A DNA stretch of 5,690 nucleotides from Dehalococcoidia bacterium (GTDB lineage Bacteria; Chloroflexota; Dehalococcoidia; SZUA-161). Every line of letters starts with the position of its first letter. The first letter of the stretch is position 1. Location: assembly GCA_004376205.1 (NCBI GenBank), contig SOKG01000242.1:1-5690 (forward strand). Reading direction: 5' to 3'. Under the pieces are notes generated by a model that was not told where the DNA came from, made no database searches, and saw only the letters and a program-made list of their open reading frames with translations. This document shows positions 5,277 through 5,690 of the stretch, one piece after another. Made by a program: the position numbers and the translations under genes.

Positions 5277-5690
5277 AAAGATGGAATCCCTGCCCCGCGA
5301 AAATGCGAGCAAACAGGTCTACTGGGCCTATCAAGACGTCCCACAATAACCCGGTGAAGTAGCCAAAGAAGAGGACTACCAACAAGATTATGGGGCCATA
5401 CTGCTCCATTCGTGCCAAGGCATAAGCCTGGCGCCGGGGGAGAACACCAACGGCAACCTTGAACCCATCCAAAGGAGCGATCGGGATAAGATTGAATACT
5501 GCCAGGATCAGGTTGAATAGGATAACGTATCCCACCAGAAGACCAGCAACCATGCCCAATTCAAAGTCTTCGGCATACAGACGGCCGGGTGATTGCCAGG
5601 CCACCACACCTGCTCTTATCAGGGCGCCGAACAAGGCGGCCACGAAAAGATTAAACAAGGCTCCAGCTAAAGCTACCAGCGCCATTCCTT
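5275..5690 (-). CDS. M50-family site-2 protease-like membrane peptidase, C-terminal part
   Basis: This is the C-terminal part (at least 137 codons) of an intramembrane zinc metallopeptidase of family M50, most like the compact YwhC-type proteins. The reading frame runs off the right edge, so the N-terminus and the expected HEXXH zinc motif are outside the window. The visible part begins GMALVALAGALFNLFVAAL, which matches the conserved AGPxxN helix with Ala replacing Pro. It continues with a membrane segment containing FNLIPIAPLDGFKV (residues 64-77 from the Met at 5685), the NPDG-type motif whose Asp73 is the third zinc ligand. A last hydrophobic helix lies near 97-120. The Met at 5685 is most likely internal, because the conserved region extends upstream of it. 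The stop lies 8 nt before tyrA, so the two are probably co-transcribed. The substrate is unknown, and co-location with aromatic biosynthesis genes does not show a shared function. Confidence 0.85.
   Translation of the reverse strand, partial: GMALVALAGALFNLFVAALFGALIRAGVVAWQSPGRLYAEDFELGMVAGLLVGYVILFNLILAVFNLIPIAPLDGFKVAVGVLPRRQAYALARMEQYGPIILLVVLFFGYFTGLLWDVLIGPVDLFARIFAGQGFHL

Noticed and set aside
4403..5344. Longer TyrA with a 26-residue N-terminal extension from a GTG at 5344
   Set aside because: The extension is out-of-frame reading of the M50 peptidase end, has no homology pattern, and a start with a good ribosome site exists just before the Rossmann strand.

Overview
The window looks like core chromosome of a bacterium with moderate GC, not a mobile or accessory region. 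No integrase, transposase, tRNA, rRNA or CRISPR array is visible. The plus strand carries only the end of an F-type ATP synthase operon (atpC). Everything from 624 to the right edge is on the minus strand and reads as one closely packed run. In transcription order it is: an M50 (site-2 protease-like) membrane peptidase entering from the right edge, tyrA (prephenate/arogenate dehydrogenase), aroA (EPSP synthase, class II-like), a 59-nt double-hairpin element, remA (DUF370), gmk (guanylate kinase) and an APC-family amino-acid permease. The permease converges on atpC across a 159-nt gap. The remA-gmk pairing is common in Firmicutes and related lineages. The GKDA form of the Gmk P-loop and the overall gene set remind me of Chloroflexota (Dehalococcoidia/Anaerolineae), but this is a low-confidence guess.

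Region by region: 1-41 is the upstream flank of atpC and may hold the last codon or codons of atpD. 42-464 is atpC. 465-623 is a convergent intergenic gap with no convincing terminator. 624-2138 is the permease. 2128-2745 is gmk, which overlaps the permease by 11 nt. 2753-3019 is remA. 3020-3116 is a 97-nt spacer holding the twin-hairpin element. 3117-4406 is aroA, 4403-5266 is tyrA, and 5275-5690 is the C-terminal part of the M50 peptidase.

The genes group by function. tyrA and aroA act on the shikimate/aromatic amino-acid route: AroA makes EPSP on the way to chorismate, and TyrA diverts prephenate or arogenate to tyrosine. They are translationally coupled by a GTGA overlap. remA and gmk are a regulator/nucleotide pair. 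The permease probably imports an amino acid or amine. Every minus-strand gene whose start lies in the window begins with GTG or TTG, and several Shine-Dalgarno sites lie inside the end of the preceding gene.

The most notable points are the covarying twin hairpin between aroA and remA, and the unusual active-site loop of AroA, which has Ala at the position equivalent to E. coli Gly96 and Glu-Asp in place of Gly-Asn. I found no clear evidence of a wholly new multi-gene system.
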